This document shows, piece after piece, positions 25,353-33,217 of a DNA stretch of 64,000 bases. The first letter of the stretch is position 1, and every line of letters starts with the position of its first letter. The position numbers and the translations under genes were made by a program. The stretch comes from Chloroflexota bacterium (lineage in GTDB: Bacteria > Chloroflexota > Chloroflexia > Chloroflexales > Herpetosiphonaceae): contig JAIUOC010000005.1 of the NCBI GenBank assembly GCA_020161265.1, positions 62,001 through 126,000 of the forward strand, given 5' to 3'. The notes under the pieces are model-generated. The model was not told the DNA's origin. It searched no databases and saw only the letters and a list, made by a program, of their open reading frames with translations.

Positions 25353-26048
25353 ATGCCAATAAGTGAAGATTCAAATCTGCGTGAGCAGCAGATTTTAGCT
25401 GCGGCAGCGGCGTTGTTAATCCGTCAAGGCTACGATAAAACGACCATGAGCGATGTTGCAACCGAAGCAGGCATTAGCCGCGGCATGGTTTATTTGGCAT
25501 TTGCTACCAAAGAGCACTTGTTTGATCAGGTTTTGGCCCAAGCGATTCAAGCCTATATCGCTACTTGGCAACAGTTAATTGCGGAAAATCGCTATGGTGG
25601 CACGATTGGCGGGGTTTATCGGGCTGTCTTACACGCACTCAAATCGCAGCCGATTATGGCGGCCTTGATGAAACGTGATCGGCGCGTGTTGGGCCGTTAT
25701 GTGCAACAAGCAGCTAGCGGCATGCCTGCGTTGGCTGGGCAATCATTGTGGTTGCAGGCATTGGGTGAATTACAGGCAGCAGGGGCAATCCGCGCCGAGC
25801 TTGATCCGCAAGTGGTCGCGCATATTCTCGATTTACTGGCGTTTGGCTTAATTCATGGCGATAGTTTGGCCGACCCTGCTGCCAACCCGCCATTTGAGCA
25901 TGTGTTGCCAACCATCGCTACCATGCTTGATCGCTTGTTGCTGCCAGATGATGGTGGAAACTTAGCGGCTGGGGCGGCGATTATTCAAGCTTTGGCGGCT
26001 AACCTCCAAGCACCCACTAGCCCAAGCCCCAACGTGGTGCAAGCATGA
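25353..26048 (+). CDS. TetR/AcrR family transcriptional regulator
   Basis: 231 residues. The N-terminal helix-turn-helix is clear: QQILAAAAALLIRQGYDKTT and SDVATEAGISRGMVYLAF at about 10-50. The C-terminal ligand domain is helical, and its ligand is unknown. The stop overlaps the glycosyltransferase start in an ATGA, so both are one translational unit. The adjacent dyad predicts that it represses itself and the glycosyltransferase. GGGGTGAG precedes the ATG. Confidence 0.92.
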   Translation: MPISEDSNLREQQILAAAAALLIRQGYDKTTMSDVATEAGISRGMVYLAFATKEHLFDQVLAQAIQAYIATWQQLIAENRYGGTIGGVYRAVLHALKSQPIMAALMKRDRRVLGRYVQQAASGMPALAGQSLWLQALGELQAAGAIRAELDPQVVAHILDLLAFGLIHGDSLADPAANPPFEHVLPTIATMLDRLLLPDDGGNLAAGAAIIQALAANLQAPTSPSPNVVQA

Positions 26049-27298
26049 GAGTATTGATTACAACCTTTGGTACACGCGGCGATATTCAGCCGTTTGTGGC
26101 CTTGGCTCAGGGTTTGGCGGCGGTTGGCCATAATGTGGCAATTGCAGCACCTGAGGGCTTTCGTCATTTTATCGAAGGCTATAATATCAGCCTAATTGCC
26201 TTTGAAAATACCGTATTGGAGTTGACTCAAGCAGCGTTAGAGCATGCCAGCAGTCTGCGAGATGGCATCCGCATTGGTCGCCAGATGCGGCCTGCAATTC
26301 GGCGAATGCTGGATGAGGAACTGGCGGCGGCTCGTAGTTTTGAGCCAGAACTCTTAATCTATCATCCAAAATGCCTTGGCAGCCTATCGGTTGCCGAATT
26401 GTTGCAGATTCCGGCGGTGCTAGCCTTGCCGATTCCGTTTTATACGCCAACCAAGGCCTTTGCTGTGCCGTTTATGCCAGTTTTTTCGCTAGGTGCTTGG
26501 GCTAATCGCGCTAGTTACTTAGTTAATCGGCTTTCATCATTAATGTTTGCCACGACGATTAACGATTTTCGGCGCAAGAGCTTGGGCATGGCTGCGATCA
26601 GTCGGTTTGCCAACCCTTTGCTGCGTGATAATGGCCAACCTGTGCCCATTTTATATCCTTATAGCCGGCATGTTTTGCCAGTGCCCAGCGATTTTCCAGC
26701 GCATGTGCATGTGACTGGCTATTGGTTTTTAGAGCGTCAATCTGCTTGGCAAGCTTCGACGGAGCTTAGCCAGTTTTTGCAAGCAGGCGCTGCGCCGATT
26801 TATCTGGGCTTTGGCAGCATGCGCGGCCAACATCAAGCTGAACGAGCGGCGTTAATTCAAGCCGCCTTGCAACAGTTAGGGCTACGTGGAATTTTGGCTA
26901 GTGGTTGGGGTGGAATTAAACAACAATCAGCATCCTCAAATGTGTTTGTTTTGGATGAAGCACCACATGATTGGCTCTTGCCCCAAGTTGCGGCAGTCGT
27001 GCATCATGGTGGTTCGGGCACGGTTGCCGCCGCCGCGCGGGCTGGAAAACCCCAAGTTATCTGCCCATTTCTGGGCGATCAGCCATTTTGGGGGCAGGTG
27101 ATTGCACGGCGAGGCGTTGGTGCTGCGCCCATCAACCAAAAACGTCTGACCACCGAACGCTTGGTTGTGGCATTGCGAACAGTGCTTGAGCAACCAAGCA
27201 TCCAAGCCCATGCCGCCGAACTTGGCCAACACATTCGCAGCGAGGATGGGGTTGCTCAAGCGATTAAACTGCTCGAATCAATCTATGCTATGGCTTAG
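26045..27298 (+). CDS. UGT-type (GT1) glycosyltransferase
   Basis: 417 residues. The N-terminus (TFGTRGDIQPFVALAQGLAA) is the GT28/sterol-glucosyltransferase type start. The C-terminal NDP-sugar site is complete: VHHGGSGTVAAAARAGKPQ and PFLGDQPFWGQVIARRGVG. Such enzymes glycosylate lipids, sterols, macrolides or carotenoids. It is coupled to the TetR gene, and its last 11 bases overlap the end of the convergent phytoene desaturase gene. A carotenoid acceptor is plausible from that neighbour but not shown. Confidence 0.88.
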   Translation: MRVLITTFGTRGDIQPFVALAQGLAAVGHNVAIAAPEGFRHFIEGYNISLIAFENTVLELTQAALEHASSLRDGIRIGRQMRPAIRRMLDEELAAARSFEPELLIYHPKCLGSLSVAELLQIPAVLALPIPFYTPTKAFAVPFMPVFSLGAWANRASYLVNRLSSLMFATTINDFRRKSLGMAAISRFANPLLRDNGQPVPILYPYSRHVLPVPSDFPAHVHVTGYWFLERQSAWQASTELSQFLQAGAAPIYLGFGSMRGQHQAERAALIQAALQQLGLRGILASGWGGIKQQSASSNVFVLDEAPHDWLLPQVAAVVHHGGSGTVAAAARAGKPQVICPFLGDQPFWGQVIARRGVGAAPINQKRLTTERLVVALRTVLEQPSIQAHAAELGQHIRSEDGVAQAIKLLESIYAMA

Positions 27299-28775
27299 CA
27301 ATACCAATCAAATCATCGACGATTTTGGCGCTGGATAATACGCCCGGCAAGCCTGCCCCGGGGTGGGTTCCAGCCCCGACAAAATAGAGATTAGGAATTT
27401 CTTCCGAGCGATTGTGCGGGCGGAACCAGGCCGATTGCGTCAGAATTGGCTCGACCGAGAAGGCGCTGCCTTGGTAGCTATTCAAGGTTTCGGCAAAATG
27501 CAAGGGCGTAATCATATGCTCGCTGACGATGTGTTTGGATAAATTGGGCAAGTAGCGATCTTCTAAAAAGTTCATAATTCGGTCGCGATACGGTTTAGCT
27601 GCCTGCCGCCAATCGGTGCCTGAACCAAGGTGCGGCACTGGCGAAAGCACATAAAAGGCCTCGCAGCCTGCTGGTGCCAACGATGGATCGGTCAAGGTGG
27701 GCATATGCAAATACAGCGAGAAATCATCGGCCAGCTGTTTTTTCGTGAAAATATCATCAAGTAAAGGCTGATAGCGCGGCCCCAAAATAATATCGTGATG
27801 CGCGAGTTTTGGCCCATCTTGGCCGCGATATTGCCGATCAGTGCCAAAATAGATCACGACCAGCGACATTGAATAGCGCATCCGAGCCAACTTGCGGTCG
27901 GTGTATTTTTTGCGCATGCTGCTGGGCAAGAGATTTTGATAGGCCCAAGCAACTTCGCTATTGCAAACCACCGCATCGGCTTTGATTTCGCTGCCATCAC
28001 GTAGGCGCACGCCCGTAGCCTTGCCGTTGTAGGTGCTAATTTCAGCTACATCGCGATTGAGTTCGATTTTGCCGCCCAAATCTTCAAATAATTTGACCAA
28101 GGCTTGAACTAATGCCCCTGTGCCGCCTTTGGCAAACCACACGCCCCATTTGCGTTCGAGAAAATTAATCAAGGTATAAATACTGGTGGTTTGGAAGGGA
28201 TTGCCGCCGACCAGCAACGGGTGAAAACTGAGTACTTGACGCAAACGCTCATCTTGCACGAATTTCGAAACAAAGCCATAAACTGTGCGATACGACTCAA
28301 GCTTGATCATATCGGGCACGATTTTGAGCATATCAGCCAATTTCAAAAAGGGCTGATCGGCTAATTCGGTGAAGCCTTTGTTGAAAATCTGCTCGGCTCG
28401 CCGCACAAATTCCAAATAGCCATCGACATCAGTGGGATTCCACTCGCGAATTTGGCGCACCATGCTTGGCAGGTCATCGGAGTAATCGAAATGGCTTTGA
28501 TCATGAAAAAAGATGCGATAAAACGGGCTGACTGGCATCATTGTGACATAATCTTCGGTTTTGCGGCCTGCCAAGGTAAATAAATCATCAATCATAAATG
28601 GCGCAGTGATCACAGTTGGCCCGCCATCAAATTTAAAACCATCTTGCTCATAGACATAAGCCCGACCACCAGGCTTATCACGCTTCTCCAAAATCGTCAC
28701 ATCGTGGCCTTTGGCTTGCAACCGAATCGCCGCACCCAAACCGCCAAACCCACTGCCAATCACAACAATTCGCAT
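27288..28775 (-). CDS. crtI: Phytoene desaturase family FAD oxidoreductase (CrtI type)
   Basis: 495 residues from the ATG at 28775, which has GAGGAAT 7 bases upstream and places the FAD motif at the N-terminus; the frame runs on upstream without support. Motifs are VVIGSGFGGLGAAIRL, EKRDKPGGRAYVYEQDGFKFDGG split across 24-46, and the C-terminal FVGAGTHPGAGLPGVLSSAK that marks CrtI-type desaturases. It would introduce double bonds into phytoene, giving lycopene or neurosporene. CrtB is not in the window. Close relatives (CrtD, CrtO types) cannot be excluded. Confidence 0.88.
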   Translation of the reverse strand: MRIVVIGSGFGGLGAAIRLQAKGHDVTILEKRDKPGGRAYVYEQDGFKFDGGPTVITAPFMIDDLFTLAGRKTEDYVTMMPVSPFYRIFFHDQSHFDYSDDLPSMVRQIREWNPTDVDGYLEFVRRAEQIFNKGFTELADQPFLKLADMLKIVPDMIKLESYRTVYGFVSKFVQDERLRQVLSFHPLLVGGNPFQTTSIYTLINFLERKWGVWFAKGGTGALVQALVKLFEDLGGKIELNRDVAEISTYNGKATGVRLRDGSEIKADAVVCNSEVAWAYQNLLPSSMRKKYTDRKLARMRYSMSLVVIYFGTDRQYRGQDGPKLAHHDIILGPRYQPLLDDIFTKKQLADDFSLYLHMPTLTDPSLAPAGCEAFYVLSPVPHLGSGTDWRQAAKPYRDRIMNFLEDRYLPNLSKHIVSEHMITPLHFAETLNSYQGSAFSVEPILTQSAWFRPHNRSEEIPNLYFVGAGTHPGAGLPGVLSSAKIVDDLIGIAKP

Positions 28776-28894
28776 CGAAATATTCCTCAAACAACCAAAA
28801 AACGGTATGATTAACGCTAATAAGCGCATTCTAAGCCATGCTACGCGGATCATCGTGCGCTGGATGGTTGTAGAGGCCATGAAAGGGGAATTTT

Positions 28895-29680
28895 GTGCTT
28901 GATCTTGAACAAACTGAAGATGTAGGAACGTTGCTGAGTGCTGGACGCGAGGCGGCGCAACGTGGCGATAAAACGACTGCGCGTAACGCCTTGCGCAAAG
29001 CTAATCGGCTTGCCCCAAATGATGTGCCGGTGTTAATCGCGTTGGCCGAAGTAGTTGGGACATTTAACGAGCGGCGGTTGTTGCTTGAGCAGGCGCTGCA
29101 ATTAGAGCCAGATAATATTGCGGCCCAAGGAGCGTTGGCGGCGCTCAAAAGTGGCGCGGCTAATCCACACCCAGCGGTTAATCTGCCGCCAATTGATCCA
29201 ACCCCGTTGATGGCTCCCACCAGCGAAACGCTCTACTGCTATCGCCACCCAACGGTCGAAACCGGCTTGCGCTGTATTCAATGTGCTCGGCCAATCTGCT
29301 CGAAATGCAGCGAACGCACGCCAGTCGGCTTTATTTGCCCTGAATGCCGTAAAGAACGTCGATCGCCAATGTACCAAGTTGCGCCGCTTGATGCGGTCAA
29401 GGCTGGGGCGATTAGCTTGGTGATTGGTGGCGTTGGAGCCTATATTTGTAGCTTTTTCCCGCTGTTTCTCTTCTTTTTTATGGGTGCTGTGATTGGCGAA
29501 ACAATTATGCGGGTGATCGATTGGGCCACGCGTAAACGTGGTTTGATGATGCAGATTGCTGGGGCAGGGGCATTTGCGCTGGGGGCGATTCTGGCGGCTT
29601 TGTTTGCAGTTGGTTTCAATATTGGATTAATTATTTTCTTGGTGATTGGGGTTAGCACGTTGGTGGCACGTTTGCGCTAA
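28895..29680 (+). CDS. TPR / B-box-type zinc finger / membrane protein
   Basis: 261 residues from a GTG with AAGGGGAA upstream. Residues 1-90 form two or three TPR-like helices. Residues 112-155 hold a B-box-like zinc cluster, C-x2-H...C-x2-C...C-x2-C...C-x2-C (CYRHPTVETGLRCIQCARPI and onward). Residues 170-260 contain three hydrophobic segments. The same zinc finger often precedes rhomboid proteases, but no rhomboid catalytic motif is seen here. Function unknown; likely a membrane adaptor. It overlaps the convergent solute-binding gene by 4 bases. Confidence 0.75.
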   Translation: MLDLEQTEDVGTLLSAGREAAQRGDKTTARNALRKANRLAPNDVPVLIALAEVVGTFNERRLLLEQALQLEPDNIAAQGALAALKSGAANPHPAVNLPPIDPTPLMAPTSETLYCYRHPTVETGLRCIQCARPICSKCSERTPVGFICPECRKERRSPMYQVAPLDAVKAGAISLVIGGVGAYICSFFPLFLFFFMGAVIGETIMRVIDWATRKRGLMMQIAGAGAFALGAILAALFAVGFNIGLIIFLVIGVSTLVARLR

Positions 29681-30447
29681 GGAAACCATTTCTGATTGAG
29701 CTTGGCGATCCAGCCCTCGGCGTGTAGTTGACCAAGCTCACGATTAATTTGGTTCTGCAATTCGTAGGCGGTGATTGGCATCGCCAAGACAAATGGCTCG
29801 TAGCTGAGGCTGGCGAGGGTACGGGTTTGCTGGCGATTGTTGGTTTGTAAGGCGGTTAAATTACCAACGATCGCTGCCTCTGAAAAGCCGCGTACCACTA
29901 GATCAGCAGCAGCAATTTCGATGTATGGGCTATTATCGATCTGTTGAGGGCTGAACATTTGGCGGGCTACGCTCTCGCCTGGTGAGCCAAGTTGCACCGC
30001 AATCAAGCCAATTAATTGGTTTTGTTGGGTAATTGGGCTGCTATAGCTAACCAATAATTGTTGGCCGCCATCAAGATAGGCTTGGCTATAGCGTGCTCGC
30101 CAACCTTCAGCTGGATTCTGAATAATTCCGGCGGCAATCAGATCAACTTGATTTGGATTGGCCGGATCAATCGCCGGAAACAAGCCATCGTAGCCAATTT
30201 GCCGCCACTCAACGGTTAAATCGAGGCGGCGAGCGATTTCCTCAACCAACTCAACATCATAGCCGATTGGTTGTTGGCCTTCTAATTGAGCAAACGGCAA
30301 GAAGCCAAAATCGGTGCCAACCACCAAGACACCCCGCGCCTTGGCACGTTGCCAGACTGGATCATCAGCGCCGCCTTGGCTGCGCGTTGCCAGCCAAGCG
30401 TAGCCCAAAAGCACGCAAATTGCCAAAATATCAAACAGTCGGCGCAT
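29677..30447 (-). CDS. Solute-binding protein family 3 (amino-acid type)
   Basis: 256 residues from the ATG at 30447, a weak site; a TTG further up lies within the upstream gene. A membrane-anchor or uncleaved signal (LFDILAICVLLGYAWLA) precedes a type II periplasmic binding fold: GVLVVGTDFGFLPFAQLEGQ, IGYDVELVEEIARRLDLTVE, GYDGLFPAI, ending AKLNQKWFP. Such proteins bind polar amino acids for ABC importers, but no permease or ATPase is adjacent, so it may act as a sensor or orphan receptor. Confidence 0.82.
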   Translation of the reverse strand: MRRLFDILAICVLLGYAWLATRSQGGADDPVWQRAKARGVLVVGTDFGFLPFAQLEGQQPIGYDVELVEEIARRLDLTVEWRQIGYDGLFPAIDPANPNQVDLIAAGIIQNPAEGWRARYSQAYLDGGQQLLVSYSSPITQQNQLIGLIAVQLGSPGESVARQMFSPQQIDNSPYIEIAAADLVVRGFSEAAIVGNLTALQTNNRQQTRTLASLSYEPFVLAMPITAYELQNQINRELGQLHAEGWIAKLNQKWFP

Positions 30448-30457
30448 AATCGGCCTG

Positions 30458-32314
30458 CTAACTATTGGCGGCAACGCTCAACGGCACATCTTGATCGACC
30501 AGACCAACAATTTCCATCAACTTGAGGGCGTTGGTGCTGGGCGCTAAACCAGCTCGCAATTGATAATCGAAGGTCATGCTTGGGCCATTGTCGCCGCGCT
30601 CAAAATGTTCGGTCAAATACCATGGTTGGCTAATGGCGGCAATATCAGGCGCGGTTGCCAGCGACAAATCGTGAGTTGAAACCGCGCCGATCGCACCTAA
30701 ACCAATTAAGCGGGCAATGATATGGCGTGCAGCAACGGTACGTTCACGCGTGTTGGTGCCATGCAAAATCTCATCCAACAAGAAGAGCGCTGGTTGGCCT
30801 GCGGCCCGCGCCTGCTCAACCTCACCCAACACCATTTTGAGCCGCAACAATTCGGCCATATAGTACGAAACGCCTTGCTCTAGCGAATCGTTGATGCGCA
30901 TGCTGGTGGCAAGCCGCAACACTGGCAATTGCAAATTGTTGGCACACACCACGCTGCCAGTTTGGGCGAGCACAATATTGAGGCCGATCGCTCGCATCAA
31001 GGTGCTTTTGCCCGCCATATTCGAGCCAGTAATTAAAAAGAGTGTGCCTGCTGGCCCGATGCTCAAATCGTTGGCCACCGCTTTATCTGGCCGCAACAAT
31101 GGATGGGCCAAACCGCTAGCAATCACCTGATCATTGGTATGCAGTTGGGCTTGTGTCCAATTTGGGTGGTCGGCTTGCAACGTGGCGAGGGCGGCAAGCG
31201 CTTCAATTTCGCCCAAGGTTGTGAGCCAAGCGCGGGCTTGACCACGCACATCGCGCTGCCAACGCTCAAGCAACCATCCAATGTGAATATTCCACAAACT
31301 AAAGCCTTGGAGCACAATATAAAAATAGCTAAATCGCTGATCGGCAAGGCTCAACAAGCGACTCAAACGCGCCATCTGATGATCGGCGCGAACCCCATTG
31401 GCCGTTAATTGGCTTTGAGCTTGGCGTAGCAAAGTGGCTTGAAATTGCGGCTCGTTGATCGCCCGAAACAATGCGCCAAAGCCAGCAAAGCCTTTGCGCC
31501 GCGCACTGACCGCCATAATCACTTGATTGGCCCATAAGCCTAATCCATTGCTCACGATGATATTGAGAATAAACAACACCAACCAGTAGGGCACATTCGT
31601 CCAGCCAGCCAAATAGGCCACCAAGCCCGCGATTGGCCCAATTGGCAACAACCGTGCTAGCCAAACCACCCACATCCGGTTGAGCACCCGCGCTGGCTGT
31701 TCTGTCCAAACCAGAAATTGCTCGAAATCGGCGCGTTCAGCGCTCACATGATGCGCTGCCACATGCAACTCTTCGCGCAATTGCACGTTTTGGGCTAGTT
31801 CGGCGATCGCCTGTTGGCGAGCTGTAATGGTGTTGGGAGTTGCCGGAGCCAACAGCCAACTCAACAGCGTATCCAAGCCCAAGGCGGTTGGTAAATGGCC
31901 AAGTAAGTGCAATAACGAAGCACGACCCACCAAATCCAAATCGTTAGCATACGAATCGGCAGGAATGTCGAGGCCTGGCACACGCAAGGGCAAATTGACC
32001 CAATCGCGCTCCAAGCGTTGCACGCCATAGTGATTTAATTGATACAGCGCTTGAGTGCGTTGGCGCTGCTCCTCAACTGTATTATGCTGAATCAAGACCC
32101 AAACAAAGCCAATTAGCAAGCCAACTGCCACCGCAAACCACCATGGTGCATTGGCAAAGCCAAAAATCACCGCAAACAGCGCTGCGCCAAACAACACCAA
32201 GCGGAGATTGGCAAAACGATCTGAGTGTTGTCGAAGCTGCTCTAATTCAATGTGATAGCTAGCACTGCGTTGGCGATAGGTCTCGATTGGGGTGGCTTGA
32301 TTTGGGAGTGACAT
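30458..32314 (-). CDS. Membrane-anchored MutS-family ATPase
   Basis: 618 residues from the ATG at 32314 (MSLPNQATPIETYRQR). Two pairs of hydrophobic segments (about 45-95 and 215-265) precede a C-terminal MutS domain V: Walker A LITGSNMAGKSTLMRAIG, Walker B LFLLDEILHGTNTRER, then STHDLSLA. It lacks the mismatch-recognition domain with Phe-x-Glu, so ordinary mismatch repair is unlikely. The family is widespread but its substrate is not known. The gene for the solute-binding protein follows 10 bases downstream. Confidence 0.85.
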   Translation of the reverse strand: MSLPNQATPIETYRQRSASYHIELEQLRQHSDRFANLRLVLFGAALFAVIFGFANAPWWFAVAVGLLIGFVWVLIQHNTVEEQRQRTQALYQLNHYGVQRLERDWVNLPLRVPGLDIPADSYANDLDLVGRASLLHLLGHLPTALGLDTLLSWLLAPATPNTITARQQAIAELAQNVQLREELHVAAHHVSAERADFEQFLVWTEQPARVLNRMWVVWLARLLPIGPIAGLVAYLAGWTNVPYWLVLFILNIIVSNGLGLWANQVIMAVSARRKGFAGFGALFRAINEPQFQATLLRQAQSQLTANGVRADHQMARLSRLLSLADQRFSYFYIVLQGFSLWNIHIGWLLERWQRDVRGQARAWLTTLGEIEALAALATLQADHPNWTQAQLHTNDQVIASGLAHPLLRPDKAVANDLSIGPAGTLFLITGSNMAGKSTLMRAIGLNIVLAQTGSVVCANNLQLPVLRLATSMRINDSLEQGVSYYMAELLRLKMVLGEVEQARAAGQPALFLLDEILHGTNTRERTVAARHIIARLIGLGAIGAVSTHDLSLATAPDIAAISQPWYLTEHFERGDNGPSMTFDYQLRAGLAPSTNALKLMEIVGLVDQDVPLSVAANS

Positions 32315-32377
32315 GTATATTCCTGTGCTACTCGACTCTTTGGTGGGTAAACCCATGTCATCATACCATATCGGGGA

Positions 32378-32590
32378 TCGGTTGTCGGTTGTTGGGGATC
32401 GGGGTTTGATCCACGAAGGACACGAAGCGCACGAAGGATAACGCAGGCTACAGGCTATGGGCTATTGAAGATCATGGGAATACCTAAAAGCGTTCCGCTC
32501 GTCTATAGCCTTCAGCCAATAGCCATCGTTCCTCTGCGCCTCTGCGTTAACATTGTTACCACTGATCCCTAGCCCCTGATTGCTGACCCC
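32378..32590. repeat. Dispersed modular intergenic repeat, copy 6
   Basis: GGGGATCGGTTGTCGG and GGTTTGATCCACGAAGGACA followed by a segment with imperfect inverted GGCTATxGGCTATTG and AATAGCC arms, then CTCTGCGCCTCTGCGTTAA and CCCTAGCCCCTGATTG. It fills the gap between the MutS-like gene and the small gene at 32606. No gene is seen in it. Confidence 0.78.
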
Positions 32591-32605
32591 TATATATTGC
32601 AAGGA

Positions 32606-32869
32606 TCAATCCTCATTGTTTGGCCATGGTCTTGGTAATAATCTCAATCGAATGAGCAAGCGCGATAAAAATGTATTGCGATATCGAAATGGGATGACGC
32701 TAAGTGGTAGGGCTGTGCCTGTTTCAGCATCATACGCAGCGCTTGGGGCGAGGAGTGGTCGTGGGCCTGGCCCGATGGCGATCCATTCGGTTAGGGGTGC
32801 TTCAATAGTCCCAAAAGGATGCTCAATCGTAACCATAATGTGCTCGAGATCAGGTTTGGTTTGCTGCAT
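32606..32869 (-). CDS. Small conserved-looking protein, function unknown
   Basis: 87 residues from the ATG at 32869, which has GGAG 9 bases upstream. The open frame extends upstream, but that part translates dispersed repeat. It has no signal peptide or clear membrane helix. It reads MQQTKPDLEHIMVTIEHPFG and continues with an APSAAYDAETGTALPL segment, and the C-terminus is strongly basic and Leu-rich (LLIRLRLLPRPWP). I do not recognise a family. It is enclosed between two dispersed repeats. Confidence 0.5.
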   Translation of the reverse strand: MQQTKPDLEHIMVTIEHPFGTIEAPLTEWIAIGPGPRPLLAPSAAYDAETGTALPLSVIPFRYRNTFLSRLLIRLRLLPRPWPNNED

Positions 32870-32904
32870 GTTGTTAGCTCCAAAATTGTTGGGTTGAGCT
32901 GCTT

Positions 32905-33136
32905 GATCCACGAATACCACGAAGATTGAAACTGCGAAGAGCGCGAAGCTATGTTTAGCCACGAATTGCACGAATTCCACAAATTGATCTTCTAAAAGCC
33001 AATGGTCATATGTTTCATCCCTCATCCTTCATCCTTCACAACTCTGCGCCTCTGCGTTAAAATCCTGACTACTGATCCCTAGTCCCTGACGGCTGGCCTC
33101 TACTCCCGATCCCCAGCCCCCAACTACCGATCCCCA
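32905..33136. repeat. Dispersed modular intergenic repeat, copy 7
   Basis: TTGATCCACGAATACCACGA, GCGAAGAGCGCGAAG, TTAGCCACGAATTGCACGAA, CATCCCTCATCCTTCATCC, TCTGCGCCTCTGCGTTAA and CCCTAGTCCCTGACGG in sequence. It forms most of the 348-base gap 32870-33217; the last 80 bases should hold the promoter of the secreted protein gene. Confidence 0.78.
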
Positions 33137-33217
33137 AGATCAAAATCGTGCGCACAATCCGATTTAGCTAGCGTATAGTAAAGCAATCGTGTGTGTGTAG
33201 TAGGAAGGATGATTGCA

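Noticed and set aside
30458..32314. Canonical mismatch repair MutS
   Set aside because: The mismatch-binding N-terminal domain is absent and membrane helices are present.
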